A stretch of DNA of 64,000 nt from Desulfosporosinus youngiae DSM 17734 (GTDB lineage: Bacteria; Bacillota; Desulfitobacteriia; Desulfitobacteriales; Desulfitobacteriaceae). Under the pieces are notes generated by a model that was given only the letters and a program-made list of their open reading frames with translations, made no database searches and was not told where the DNA came from. The stretch is taken from contig NZ_CM001441.1 of NCBI RefSeq assembly GCF_000244895.1, forward strand, positions 2,872,226-2,936,225, written 5' to 3'. This document shows positions 51,601 through 60,887 of this stretch, piece by piece; positions within the stretch are counted from its first letter, which is position 1, and every line of letters begins with the position of its first letter. Both the position numbers and the translations under genes were made by a program.

Positions 51601-51693
51601 TCAAAGCTTTTATTTGACTTTTAAAATGTCTCTTGATGATTATGGGAAACTTTTTAAACCGTAAAAAAACGAATGAACAAAGAAGGGGCTGTC

Positions 51694-52005
51694 TCAAAAT
51701 AGAAATATAATTTCTATAGAGAGGCAACCCCTTTTTCGTGCACTTATGCAAAAAGACGAGTCCAAAGAGGATGTTGACATAGCTGCGCGGAACATTTTCT
51801 TTTTAATGCCCGTTCTGCCGAATTCGGCGGCTTGCAGCAGAGGGAGCGCGGTTTTCCTCAATTTATCCATAAAATCTTCGCCCCCGCATACGACCGTGCA
51901 AAATCCAATGGTCAGTATGTCAATAAGCGAATGCCGTTTGTTCCCCCATTGCCGCCTTGGATCAGTCATGCCTTCAAGTTTTTCTGTCAATTTATATATA
52001 TTCAT
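51694..52005 (-). pseudogene. ISAs1-family transposase N-terminal remnant
   Basis: Reads TDPRRQWGNKRHSLIDILTI then GFCTVVCGGEDFMD, the conserved N-terminal region of ISAs1/DDE_Tnp_1-associated transposases. It then runs out of frame (FRAAMSTSSLDSSFCISARK) and stops. Most of the gene is missing. Confidence 0.7.
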
Positions 52006-52540
52006 ACTCTATTTATCGGCGTTGAGCTGAAAAAAGTAAATGCTGTCGCCCTGATTACCGCTCTCCCATACCTTGCAATTCACCTCAAAAAAGCTATAAT
52101 GAGAAATAGGTGGAAATTAAAAAGTCGCCGTGACCTGAAAGTGTAGGAGCACTTCCAGGCACGCGCAGGTGGCACATCACCTACACGTAACAGACTGTCC
52201 ACGACGACATGTTTATTATACAACGCTGCCTGTTTGTGCACAAGCAAGGTGCCGGCGGAGTGAAGCGAGTCTAATGAGACGTCGGCGGGGAGGGGACTGT
52301 GCGGCTTCACGCAGCAGGAGATTCAGCCTATTCCTGACCCAGACAGCGGAAAGAAACTGTTCGCGTACCCATTGGGCGAACTGCTTTTCTATTCACCACC
52401 GGGTTTGTTCCGGTCGATGGGGTTGGGTATTTAGGATTCAGCAAATAACGAAGCACAGCGCATGTGTAGGGTGAAAATCAAAATAAACCTCGCATGTGCT
52501 TTTTAATTTCCCCTATAAGAGCAGACGGCAGGACCGGGTC
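52006..52540. other. GC-rich intergenic stretch, no gene recognised
   Basis: Frames here look random (Arg- and Cys-rich). AAGCACA (52451) with TGTGCTTTTT (52495) may be a weak terminator. GGGTCATGACCC is a 12-bp palindrome at the right end. Confidence 0.3.
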
Positions 52541-52750
52541 ATGACCCGAGCCTTGCCTCTGCTTGAATGGGGGGTACAGACTGGGATGGAGTATAAAGCC
52601 ATGTATTTTCAACTGGCGGCTAAAGTTGCCGATGCCCTGGATATTCTTTTAAAAGCACAGCAGGAGGGGGAGGTGCAATTCATGAATGGAGAGCCGGGAC
52701 CCGGGCTTAAAGTCCTGGCTATTCAAGATGAAAACCGTGATTCGGAATAG
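52541..52750 (+). CDS. Small hypothetical protein
   Basis: A 69-aa frame: MTRALPLLEWGVQTGMEYKA then MYFQLAAKVADALDILLKAQ. The MEYKAMYFQLAAKVADA part looks like a real helical small protein, and translation may begin at that Met (52586). The first ATG lies inside the palindrome GGGTCATGACCC. No family assigned. Confidence 0.4.
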   Translation: MTRALPLLEWGVQTGMEYKAMYFQLAAKVADALDILLKAQQEGEVQFMNGEPGPGLKVLAIQDENRDSE

Positions 52751-52817
52751 CCCTGTTCAGAGGTTCGTAATAATGGTCGTCAATACTTGTTCATTGATCG
52801 AAATCAGGAGCGGACTC

Positions 52818-52890
52818 AAAGAAAAGTGCCTAAAATGCGGAAACTGTATGAAATGGTACCGGCATAAGGCCATAAGACAATTGGACTCCG
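52818..52890 (+). pseudogene. Decayed ferredoxin gene interrupted by IS66
   Basis: KEKCLKCGNCMKWYRHKAIR then QLDS is clearly related to the second cluster and C-terminus of the ferredoxin at 30850 (EKCIKCGTCMKWCKYKAIQR), with one cluster Cys changed to Tyr. No first cluster is recognisable upstream. The IS66 sits after QLDS; joining the flanks across one copy of the duplication gives QLDSVQ and TAA, so the IS landed two codons before the stop. Confidence 0.7.
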
Positions 52891-52956
52891 GTAAGCGGTG
52901 GAACACATACCGTGTGGGATAAAAACAGCCCCACTGTTTTTGAAGTGGAGCTGTTT

Positions 52957-53247
52957 TTAATAAAATCCTTCTCGGGCAATTTTTTTGATGTAGTTATACT
53001 GTTTCCGTATCAGCTTTTTGAATTCCCCATCGGATAGCTCATTATACATGCCTATTCCTTCTTCATAAAGACACTCATAAATCAGTTCACAATAATCATC
53101 ATCTTCACGATGCGCCTTTTTGTATCGCTGATCAAGCTCATGGGGAAAATCCAGGCTGTAGGTCATGCTGTCAATCTTACCGTCTAGATATTCCTTGGTC
53201 ATGTTCATTAAGAAATCAATATTAGGCAGTTTCATCTCTTTGGTCAT
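52957..53247 (-). CDS. Accessory gene of the IS66 element
   Basis: A 96-aa acidic helical protein: MTKEMKLPNIDFLMNMTKEY, DSMTYSLDFPHELDQRYKKA, YCELIYECLYEEGIGMYNEL. Its start lies inside the 3' end of tnpC (26-bp overlap), and it ends before the left inverted repeat, so it belongs to the element. Similar small genes occur widely in Firmicutes and look like immunity-type proteins; function is unknown. Confidence 0.7.
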   Translation of the reverse strand: MTKEMKLPNIDFLMNMTKEYLDGKIDSMTYSLDFPHELDQRYKKAHREDDDYCELIYECLYEEGIGMYNELSDGEFKKLIRKQYNYIKKIAREGFY

Positions 53248-54844
53248 CCTTCTCTTTAACTTCCGTTTTGGTATTTTGCATCCGACATTCAAGCTGCACC
53301 TTCTCGGACCATGGCAGATAGTCATCCAATATCGTATCATCCGATGTAAACTCCAGATTCGGCAACGCGCGGAATATATACTCCAAATATTTGTAGGGAT
53401 CCAGGTTGTTGGCATTTGCTGTCCCTACGATGCTAAATATGATAGCGGAAGCTTTGGCCCCTGCCACTGAATCCGAAAACAGAGAGTTCTTCCTCGTGAG
53501 AGCTACGGGTTTCACGGCGACTTCGGATAAATTATTGGACAGGGGAATTCTTCCGTCCAGCAAGAAGTTGGTGAAGTATTTCTTGTGGTTCAAGGTATAA
53601 TTCAAGGCTTTTCTCAGATTCTCCTGCTGGGTCCTTGTCGTTTCCGCCCACGCGAAAAAGGCCTCCAACACAGGGACGCTATAAATAAGCCGGTTCTTTT
53701 TCCTCTCCGCCGGTTGTAGTTTCTTCCACTTGCGTTCCAACCGGAAAAGTTTATCACAGTAAGCCCGTCCGATCGCCCCGCCGGAACCAGGGATCTCTTT
53801 TCTTCCGGAATCTAAGGGGATGGCTTCCAGGTAATATCGCCGCAAGTGACTATAGCAGAGGCACCGTGTGATGCCTTCCACCTTTTCATAGCCCGCGTAA
53901 GCGTCGCTGACATGAAAACCGCTAAATCCTGCGAGAAATTTCCTGGCATGGTCTCCCGAGCGGGTTCGTGTGTATTCGTAGAGAATAATGGGCGGCCCCT
54001 CGCAACTACCACTCCGGTGGATCCAGATATACGATTTGCTTGAAGCCTTTTTCCCTGGCTCGCGGTTGACCTGCCAAGAAGTCTCGTCACTCATGATGAT
54101 GCTGCATTTCAGCAATTGTTCGTGCATTCGGTCATACAGCGGTCTCAGCCAATCTTCAGCGCATCGTATGGCCCAGTTGGCCATGGTATCTCTTTTCAGT
54201 GCTGCACCCATCCTTTTAAAATCCCGTTCCTGCCGGTATAAAGGGACCGAAAGCACATATTTTTGGTACAGGATCCAAGCTGCGCTGGACGGGGAGGCTA
54301 TGGAGTGTGTTAGTACAGGTGCCGGCACCGGCGCGCTGTATATCGCATCGTAGGGATTCTCGTCGTTCTTTCCGCATTCCACACATTTATAAACCATTTG
54401 GACATAGTCTTTCATAACCAGCTTTGCTGGGATATATTCCATCTCAGAACGAACTTTTTTCTTCCCAATGACGTTTAGTTCACTGCCACAGATCCCACAG
54501 GCCGATTCATCAGGATTCAGAACACATTCCACGGTTTCTCTGGAAAGCCCTAACGTGAGTTTCTCACGATCGCCTTTTTTTCGTACAGGTCGTTTGTGTT
54601 CCTTGATTTGAAGGACGGGCGCATAAGGTAAAGGAATGTTATCTGCGTCTTCCTCGCCGAACAGGGATGCTTGTCCTACTGTTGACGGCGTTTTCTCACT
54701 GGATGCCCCGAAACGCTGCTTTGCTGCATGCAAAACGGCCTGCGTGAGAGCTTCGACATTGTGTTCTAACCTGTGAATTTTCTCATGCAGTCTTTGGTTT
54801 TCCATTTTAAGTTGTGCTATACGCAGATCTTTTTCGTCGTGCAT
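53222..54844 (-). CDS. tnpC: IS66 transposase TnpC
   Basis: A 540-aa transposase: N-terminal coiled coil (RLHEKIHRLEHNVEALTQAV), FGASSEK motif, zinc-binding CGICGSELNVIG and YKCVECGKN, then the DDE core with MSDETSWQV (Asp), FHVSDAYAGYEKV (Asp) and RIPLSNNLSEVAVKPVALTR (Glu). All expected parts are present. It ends in a charged tail (KEKDDQRDETA) over the accessory gene start. Confidence 0.95.
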   Translation of the reverse strand: MHDEKDLRIAQLKMENQRLHEKIHRLEHNVEALTQAVLHAAKQRFGASSEKTPSTVGQASLFGEEDADNIPLPYAPVLQIKEHKRPVRKKGDREKLTLGLSRETVECVLNPDESACGICGSELNVIGKKKVRSEMEYIPAKLVMKDYVQMVYKCVECGKNDENPYDAIYSAPVPAPVLTHSIASPSSAAWILYQKYVLSVPLYRQERDFKRMGAALKRDTMANWAIRCAEDWLRPLYDRMHEQLLKCSIIMSDETSWQVNREPGKKASSKSYIWIHRSGSCEGPPIILYEYTRTRSGDHARKFLAGFSGFHVSDAYAGYEKVEGITRCLCYSHLRRYYLEAIPLDSGRKEIPGSGGAIGRAYCDKLFRLERKWKKLQPAERKKNRLIYSVPVLEAFFAWAETTRTQQENLRKALNYTLNHKKYFTNFLLDGRIPLSNNLSEVAVKPVALTRKNSLFSDSVAGAKASAIIFSIVGTANANNLDPYKYLEYIFRALPNLEFTSDDTILDDYLPWSEKVQLECRMQNTKTEVKEKDDQRDETA

Positions 54845-54921
54845 GGCGCTTTCTTCCTAATCAAATTTCTTACTTCCATTATACCAAAAAAGTGCCATTT
54901 TCTCAGCATTTTAGAGCATTT

Positions 54922-55293
54922 TCAGTAAATAATGCCAGTCGTGTCAACCATGTCTTGGTGCGCTTTTTTCTGGTCAACCTGCAATCCTTCCAAGAGCCAT
55001 GCCAGTTGCCGCTTGGTAATGTCCCTTACTTCGCCCTGATTCTTCGGCCATTGGAATTTCATTTCGTCGGAGAGCGCTTTGGTGACCAGGATAAAGCCGT
55101 TGCCGTCCCAGCGTAAAGCTCGCAAGGCATTGTGACGTTTATTGCAGAACAGGAAGACGTTTGTTCCCGCATGGGGATCCAGTTTAAATTTCAAGGCCAC
55201 CAAGGAGGCTAGTCCACTTTGCTGTTTGCGAAAATCGGTGGCTCCCAGGGCCAAGTAAATATGGTCCGCCTCATCGGCGATATGCTGCATCAT
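54922..55293 (-). CDS. tnpB: IS66 accessory protein TnpB
   Basis: A 123-aa protein with the IS66 Orf2 signature: IYLALGATDFRKQQSGLASL (usually TDMRK), NVFLFCNKRHNALRALRWDG and GFILVTKAL. Its start overlaps the stop of tnpA. Essential for IS66 transposition; mechanism unclear. Confidence 0.95.
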   Translation of the reverse strand: MMQHIADEADHIYLALGATDFRKQQSGLASLVALKFKLDPHAGTNVFLFCNKRHNALRALRWDGNGFILVTKALSDEMKFQWPKNQGEVRDITKRQLAWLLEGLQVDQKKAHQDMVDTTGIIY

Positions 55294-55625
55294 AATTCCT
55301 GCAGGACCTTCATTAGTCTCGCCAATGCGGCTGGATTGAAATTACTAGGAACGGTTACATGGATGCTTTTGAAAGAGATCTGAAAGTCGGAAGATAAAAC
55401 CGAATTCTGACTTGCTGTATCGACAGGTGAAAGGATGGGGGTAACCTCGGCGAAGGTCGGTTCTTCACCTGCTTTTAGTTTTTCGCGTACCCGCTTATTC
55501 CAATAATTGTACCGGTACTTGCTCACTCCATTCTTCTCGCACCATTCTCCGATCGTCATGCCATTTTGGACTCTTTCCTTTATTCGCTGTTCCCAGAGCT
55601 GCAGGGTTTCAGCTTTGGATTTCAA
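55290..55625 (-). CDS. tnpA: IS66 accessory protein TnpA
   Basis: A 111-aa protein: N-terminal HTH (GMTIGEWCEKNGVSKYRYNY), a variable linker and the conserved end VTVPSNFNPAALARLMKVLQ. First gene of the element; 4-bp overlap with tnpB. Confidence 0.93.
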   Translation of the reverse strand: MKSKAETLQLWEQRIKERVQNGMTIGEWCEKNGVSKYRYNYWNKRVREKLKAGEEPTFAEVTPILSPVDTASQNSVLSSDFQISFKSIHVTVPSNFNPAALARLMKVLQEL

Positions 55626-55730
55626 CCTAAAAACCTCCCATCTGATTACTTGCCCTTAGTGTATCAGATGGGAGGTTGAGCTACACGACGGTGTTTGTTC
55701 CACCGCTTACGGACTCCGTACAATAAGCTT

Positions 55731-55785
55731 CGGCCTGTCTCCAAATTGAAAATCAATTTTCAATTTGGAGACAGGCCGTTGGTTT
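55731..55785. terminator. Long terminator hairpin
   Basis: CGGCCTGTCTCCAAATTGAA and its exact complement form a ~23-bp stem with a 2-base loop, then TTGGTTT. It lies just past the ferredoxin stop and probably ended that gene. The gap to 55944 has a short coding-like frame (LVRTDPMKGNQFANTKYDVL) without a start. Confidence 0.75.
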
Positions 55786-55944
55786 AAAAATTCCTCTTAC
55801 TTCCCGCAAAAGTTATTATAAAGTCCCTGAATTATCTGGTTTAGTCCGGACTGATCCTATGAAAGGGAACCAATTTGCCAATACTAAGTACGATGTCTTA
55901 CTCTTTCTGCTTCTAAATAATTTTGGTTAAATCAAGGAGATTCG

Positions 55945-56766
55945 ATGAAAAGATTATTACTTTTACCACTTCCGGCAATAATAATTGGCTCCCTGGCAAT
56001 GCATATAAATGACGTTTCAATATTCATTTGGGGTCAAAATATTTTCGGCTTTATAATCGCACTGTTGCTTTCCTGTCTTATTTCAAAAAAATCCGATCTT
56101 TTCAAAAATGTTCTTACTATCCCAATAGCTATACTACTCTTGTTGTTTACATTTATAGATTCAGGAGCGGAAGGGGTCCATCGATGGGTATCTATTGGAC
56201 CGATTCGGTTTCATATTGCAAGCATAGTCATACCTATCTTGATTATGGGGTTATGGAGAATCTTAAACACTACAAATTGGTGGATTTCAGCTGGTATTTC
56301 AATCGGCGTGTCACTGCTGCTTGCTTTGCAGCCAGACGCTTCTCAAACGACCGCTTTTATAATTCCAATGACTATTATTTTATTGAGCAACACAAACAAC
56401 AACTATTTTCGCTCTAGTGTTTTAGGGGTGTTTTCTCTAATTATCATTTTTTCGTGGATAAATTTAGATAGTTTGCCTCCGGTAGCTTATGTTGAAGATA
56501 TTGTTAAAATGGTAGCCAACATGGGGGGAATATGGTTCACGTTAGGGATCACTTCCCTTGTCATACTTCCATTACCGTTTATCCTATTTCCACCGCCAAA
56601 CTATAAGTTGCTTTCAATCTGTCTGGGAATATACTTTAACATTGTTTTGATTTCTACACTATTTGGTAATTTCCCCGTTCCATTAATGGGATACGGTATT
56701 TCTCCCATACTGGGTTACTTTATTGCTATTGCTTGGCTTATCAATGCTAAAGTACGGCCATTTTAA
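55945..56766 (+). CDS. Short SEDS-like (FtsW/RodA-related) membrane protein
   Basis: A 273-aa protein with about eight to nine hydrophobic helices. It contains GVHRWVSIGPIRFHIASIVI and LALQPDASQTTAF, which match the SEDS pattern G-x-x-RW-x-x-x-GP and QPD-x-x-T, and MGYGISPILGYFIAI near the end. SEDS proteins polymerise or move lipid-linked cell-wall precursors; normal ones have ten helices and 360-420 aa. It could be a divergent short family whose function is unclear. RBS AAGGAG. Flanked by IS elements. Confidence 0.72.
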   Translation: MKRLLLLPLPAIIIGSLAMHINDVSIFIWGQNIFGFIIALLLSCLISKKSDLFKNVLTIPIAILLLLFTFIDSGAEGVHRWVSIGPIRFHIASIVIPILIMGLWRILNTTNWWISAGISIGVSLLLALQPDASQTTAFIIPMTIILLSNTNNNYFRSSVLGVFSLIIIFSWINLDSLPPVAYVEDIVKMVANMGGIWFTLGITSLVILPLPFILFPPPNYKLLSICLGIYFNIVLISTLFGNFPVPLMGYGISPILGYFIAIAWLINAKVRPF

Positions 56767-56831
56767 GAATAGGAACATAATTATGAAACCATAGTTAATG
56801 TACGAAGCATATAATGGTGTCATTCTATATT

Positions 56832-57866
56832 CTAAGCTATCACGATATCCTCCGCTTCACTAACCCGGTTATACTGAAACAACTCCGCTTCAATGCATAT
56901 GGTATCCGCCGGCACCGGCTCCTGGATAATATCAGCTTTCAGTTTCAGTCCCAGTTTTCCTATGGATTTGTCAGTTTTCATCAAAAAGCTCATACCACTG
57001 TTCTTATGAATTGGTTCCGCATTCAGCCACCCCTGGCTGTAAAACTGAAGGGAGATATCTTCCTCACACTCATACTCAATAACCGGATAGCACATTCCGG
57101 CAAAGCGCTTCTCAAAGTCCGCTTTGCTCCGGGCCAGTTCCTCCGGGGATACCTGTTCCTTCAGCCGGGGATCAGCAAATGTCTTCGCCATCTCCGCCCA
57201 CATGTCGCAGAGGGTAACTCTGTTAATCTGTACCCAATGCCGCTCTCCGCTTATCTTGTCCGTAAAGTACAGCTTATCCGGGTACTCACTGCCGACAGTC
57301 AAACTCACAGGCATTTCCACCAGATGGCAGGTGCTGTCCCGGCCCATGGCAAAACGGATGGGTACTTCTGCAGCAAAGGCCGGAATGGCGTCATAGGTAC
57401 CTACGAACGTCAGACTCGTCAGAAACATGGCCCCAATATCCCTAGTACCAAGTCCCACCGGATTCCAGCCCTTTAAGAGAAATTGGGTAAACAACGCAAC
57501 CTTATCCCATTGCTCTGTGCCGCATTTGCCGTTGCTGCTTTCATTAGTCGTCAGTTCCAAGTCGCCAAAGCAGACTTTCTTCACGTTACTAAAACGCAGG
57601 GCGGGTCTCAAGTTTCTGTCGCCCCGCTGCTCCATGCGGTTAGTAAGCGCTTCTCCAGGGGAAGCGGTCAATACTGAAATTTCTGCACTCTCCAGCTTTT
57701 CCCGATACGCCTCGTCATATTCCAAAATCAATAACTGCAACGTATGATCGTCACGGCGCACCATACCCATGATATGGCAGATCACACCGTCAATCTCCGC
57801 ATTCCTGCTGATGACGGCTATTTCTTTGCTTTGGGATAATCGGTTTTGCATTTCTTGAAAGTTCAT
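56832..57866 (-). CDS. Protein of unknown family, paralog B
   Basis: A 344-aa protein that parallels 41356-42426 through its full length (MNFQEMQNRLSQSKEIAVIS, AEIDGVICHIMGMVRRDDHT, YPVIEYECEEDISLQFYSQG), about 80% identical by eye. It lacks the short CPKG insertion and the C-terminal KNVYPDV. RBS GGAGGC before the ATG. No family recognised; two conserved copies suggest a functional accessory gene rather than chance duplication. Confidence 0.8.
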   Translation of the reverse strand: MNFQEMQNRLSQSKEIAVISRNAEIDGVICHIMGMVRRDDHTLQLLILEYDEAYREKLESAEISVLTASPGEALTNRMEQRGDRNLRPALRFSNVKKVCFGDLELTTNESSNGKCGTEQWDKVALFTQFLLKGWNPVGLGTRDIGAMFLTSLTFVGTYDAIPAFAAEVPIRFAMGRDSTCHLVEMPVSLTVGSEYPDKLYFTDKISGERHWVQINRVTLCDMWAEMAKTFADPRLKEQVSPEELARSKADFEKRFAGMCYPVIEYECEEDISLQFYSQGWLNAEPIHKNSGMSFLMKTDKSIGKLGLKLKADIIQEPVPADTICIEAELFQYNRVSEAEDIVIA

Positions 57867-58582
57867 GGAAGCCTCCTATATGATTATAGTGGCGGTTGTC
57901 ACGTATCGTAATGACTTTATGTGCTGAATCATTTTCTTGTTAAATAAATCCTTACATAGAAGTCCTTTACATTCAGTTTAGCATAGCCGATCACCTGATC
58001 CAAGCAAGAAAAATAATCGGATTCAAACCGTATTAGACTTTCCGCAGCCCCGAGTCTTAATGTCTGTCCGTAATTGGCCCGCGCGGGCCAATTTCAGTTC
58101 GTTAAAAAACTGGAAATAAATCACATTAGGCAAAGATGAGCAAGTAACAGAAATATTATTTGACTTTAAAACCAGTCAATGTAGCGGAATTGCAACACAA
58201 ACTCATAGGCAACTACCTCAAAATGTGGTAAAATTAACCAAATTAGAGTGGGGGTGAATCCTCTTTGAAATATAAAAATATTTGGAAGTCGCTTTTGTAG
58301 GGTGGCTTCCATTAGTTTTGTCAAAAAGGAGTTGCGTACCCCACAAAAAAGAGTGGAACAACTAAGGTCCTTTCCGATGTAGGTAGGGGCTTTTTTGTTT
58401 TTGTGACTCCGTTCGCCAAATTTTATACAAGCGTTGTGCAATAATAAGAGAGGGTGCGCAGGGGTGGCTTGCAGTGGAGCAATAGAAGCGCCGTTTCCTT
58501 AAACTAAAGAATAAGACTTGATTCGATCAAGAGTAAGCTGAAATGGTATTCAGATTAGTTAGGATATTGTAGCCCAAATGTC
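57867..58582. other. Intergenic region, possible small RNA
   Basis: No convincing gene. A promoter-like TGTGGTAAAATTAACC (~58227) is followed by short pairing segments and an AGGTCCT..AGGGGCTTTTTTG end (58370-58400), which could be a small structured RNA. Confidence is low. Confidence 0.25.
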
Positions 58583-58858
58583 TAGCAAATTATCCGAAGT
58601 TAGGCATAAAAAAGCTCAAACTCCGAATCTGAGCTTGAGTAAATAGAAGGTAGTTCTTGTGGTGATGCTGTTACCTAACTTTGGATAATTACATAGCACG
58701 AAACCGCGAAGGTTAGCGAGAATGCTATGGGGATTGAATTTCTAATTTCCCGTCTTATTTATATAACACTTAAGTAAAGCTCAGTAGGAATTGTATCGAA
58801 GTAGCGTTATTATGATGAAACAGATATATTTTCCCCCTCCCCATAACAGGGCACTTTC
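58583..58858. repeat. 3'-end region of the IS91-type element, copy 1
   Basis: Matches 63405-63689. TTATCCgAAGTTAGG (58590) and CCTAACTTtGGATAA (58675) form a long hairpin around AAGCTCA/TGAGCTT, then ATAGCA..TGCTAT, and CCCCTCCCCATAACAGGGCA. Such subterminal palindromes are typical of rolling-circle elements. Confidence 0.7.
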
Positions 58859-60025
58859 TTAAATACATGCAGTTTGGACAGCGATTGGAGGAGATTTACC
58901 CAAGCTCATAGACCGTTTGGGTTTATCTGATCCGCAATTAGGACATTTAGATAAATCTAATCCTGTAAGCTTCTGGATGAGTTGGAGGGTTGTAGCTTTC
59001 TCTCCAATTAATAAAGGGGTATGGGTAAGTTGTTTGCAAATCTTTAGTTTGGTTGTCTTGTTACAATTACCAAGTAAGCCGTAGTGCCTAATTTTCATAA
59101 AGCGACTCGGCAAGATGTGGATAAGAAATCTTCGGATAAACTCCTCTGAGGAAAGAGTCATCACCTTATGCTTACTGTCGTCTTTGTAGTCCCGCCATTT
59201 GAAGGAAACTGTATCCTTTTCCATGCTAAGGATGCGCTTGTTGGATATAGCCACTCGGTGAGTATATCGCCCCCAGGTATTCAACAACACAAGCAGCATT
59301 TTAAACGGTGGTTTGCAGTAGACAATCCACTCTTTACCATAGAGAGAGGTGAGTACCTTTTCGAATTCTTTATCGTCGAAAAGATATTTTTGACTTCCGT
59401 GGAATTCAAGCTTGTTTTGGTAGTAGAGCTGTTTAAGGTAATACAGGAATTTGCCTCTGAACTTCCGGGAGAGAACTTTAACTGGAATGAAGAATTTCTT
59501 TCTGCTGTTTACCCATATTCCAATGGAGGATAATCCGCCGCCGGGTACAATGCAGTGAATATGCGGGTGGTGCATGAGGTTTTGTCCCCAAGTATGGAGA
59601 ACTGATGTAAAGCCAATCTTTGCACCGAGATATTTTTTGTCAGAAGCTAAATCTGTAAGAGTTTCAGCAACGGTCTTAAACAAAAGGGTATAAACTGCTT
59701 TTTGATTTTGGTAGACCATTAAATTGAGAGTATCTGGGATGGTGAATACCACATGGAAGTATCCGATGTCCAGTAGATTGTTTTTCTGGTTTTCAATCCA
59801 ACGTTCTTTGGCCAGAGCTTGGCATTTAGGGCAGTGCCTGTTGCGGCATGAATTGTAAGAAACACGGGTATGCCCACAACTGTCACAAATCTCCTTATGG
59901 CCGCCTAACTCTGACGTTCTACATTTTTGAATGGCAGACATCGCCTTATGTTGCGTGATAGTGAGCTTATGGTTGGTACGATAGTTTTGGCCGTATTTTA
60001 TGAAGATATCTTGGACCTCAGCCAT
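58859..60025 (-). CDS. IS91-family HUH (Y1) transposase
   Basis: A 388-aa protein. Zinc-binding N-terminus: CDSCGHTRVSYNSCRNRHCP then KCQALAKERW. Then YFHVVFTIPDTLNL and the HUH motif HHPHIHCIVPGGGLS, KVLSRKFRGKFLYYL, and the C-terminal zinc ribbon CPNCGSDKP. This nicking transposase acts by rolling-circle transfer. ATG 60025 overlaps the integrase stop by 8 bp; a TTG 10 codons earlier lacks an RBS. Confidence 0.93.
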   Translation of the reverse strand: MAEVQDIFIKYGQNYRTNHKLTITQHKAMSAIQKCRTSELGGHKEICDSCGHTRVSYNSCRNRHCPKCQALAKERWIENQKNNLLDIGYFHVVFTIPDTLNLMVYQNQKAVYTLLFKTVAETLTDLASDKKYLGAKIGFTSVLHTWGQNLMHHPHIHCIVPGGGLSSIGIWVNSRKKFFIPVKVLSRKFRGKFLYYLKQLYYQNKLEFHGSQKYLFDDKEFEKVLTSLYGKEWIVYCKPPFKMLLVLLNTWGRYTHRVAISNKRILSMEKDTVSFKWRDYKDDSKHKVMTLSSEEFIRRFLIHILPSRFMKIRHYGLLGNCNKTTKLKICKQLTHTPLLIGEKATTLQLIQKLTGLDLSKCPNCGSDKPKRSMSLGKSPPIAVQTACI

Positions 60026-60887
60026 TGGCTTTGTCCGATTCAGCCATCTGGTCAAGGGGACTTGTTACGTTGAGAGATTCAATCTTAACCAAATGCAAGT
60101 AAACGCAGGTTGTATTGATATTTGAGTGGCCGAGTAGTTGTTTGATGTGGTAAATGCTTGTTCCGGATTCCAGCAAGTGAGTCGCGAAACTATGCCTCAT
60201 AGTATGGACCGAAACTTTTTTAGAGATGTTAGCTTTCTTTACATATTTATGGAAGAGATTTTGTATTGCTTTGGTAGTCATGTGGGTGCTGGTGTGATTC
60301 CTGCTGTAAAAAAGCCACTCTTTGGGGCGGTAAGCTTTCCAGTAAGTTCTAAGCATCTCAAGATTGGTTTGAGAAAGTAGAGCATAGCGATCTTTGCTTC
60401 CTTTGGCATTGCGGATGAACAATTGCATTTTATCACTATGGATATCTGAAACTTTAAGCGAGGCTACTTCGCTTAGGCGAAGTCCTGCACCATAAAGAGT
60501 CATAAGAATGCATTTATCTCGCAAGTTGTCGCAGACGTTAAAAAGGGCTTCGATTTCCTCCCGGGTAAGGATGTCAGGGAGTTTGCGTGGTTTTTGGTGG
60601 CGAGGAATTTGCCTAGGGTTTAAGTTGACGTTCAGAGTAACGCCATACAAAAAGCGGAGGCCGCTATTGTATGTGTTTACCGTTTCAGGAGCAAGTTTTT
60701 TAACTGTAGTGAGATAATGAAGAAACTGTCGAACATCTTCTACACCTAGCTCAGTCGCAGGTTTACCGAAGTGCTCCTGAAAGAGTTTAACTTTGGTATA
60801 GTATTCAGCCTGGGTATGCTTACTAAATCCTCGAAGCTCCACATCGAATTTCAGTTTGGCTAAAACTTCTTCTTTTGTCATATTCAA
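60018..60887 (-). CDS. Tyrosine recombinase (phage-integrase type) of the IS91-type element
   Basis: A 289-aa XerC/D-like recombinase with N-terminal core-binding helix (FSKHTQAEYYTKVKLFQEHF) and catalytic domain: Arg in GAGLRLSEVASL, Lys in GSKDRYALL, HTMRHSFATHLLE (H-x-x-R), LLGHSNINTTCVYLH (His and Tyr). All active residues are present. Start is TTG close to GGAG, or an ATG two codons later. It is paired with the HUH transposase in many Firmicute IS91-type elements. Confidence 0.93.
   Translation of the reverse strand: MNMTKEEVLAKLKFDVELRGFSKHTQAEYYTKVKLFQEHFGKPATELGVEDVRQFLHYLTTVKKLAPETVNTYNSGLRFLYGVTLNVNLNPRQIPRHQKPRKLPDILTREEIEALFNVCDNLRDKCILMTLYGAGLRLSEVASLKVSDIHSDKMQLFIRNAKGSKDRYALLSQTNLEMLRTYWKAYRPKEWLFYSRNHTSTHMTTKAIQNLFHKYVKKANISKKVSVHTMRHSFATHLLESGTSIYHIKQLLGHSNINTTCVYLHLVKIESLNVTSPLDQMAESDKANG

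Larger units (their letters stand above)
52891..55710 (-). mobile_element. Complete IS66-family insertion sequence
   Basis: 2,820 bp. Left end GTAAGCGGTGGAACACATAC (52891) and right end, reverse-complemented, GTAAGCGGTGGAACAAACAC (55710) are IS66-type inverted repeats. The 8-bp sequence GGACTCCG flanks both ends (52883-52890, 55711-55718), the normal IS66 target duplication. Contains tnpA, tnpB, tnpC and a fourth small gene, all on the minus strand and all apparently intact, so it may be active. Confidence 0.95.

Noticed and set aside
52169-52474. 101-codon Arg/Cys-rich frame
   Set aside because: Random composition with no RBS or domain; the stretch looks non-coding.
58166-58441. Minus-strand 91-codon frame
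   Set aside because: It lies over promoter-like and hairpin sequence, with no RBS or similarity.
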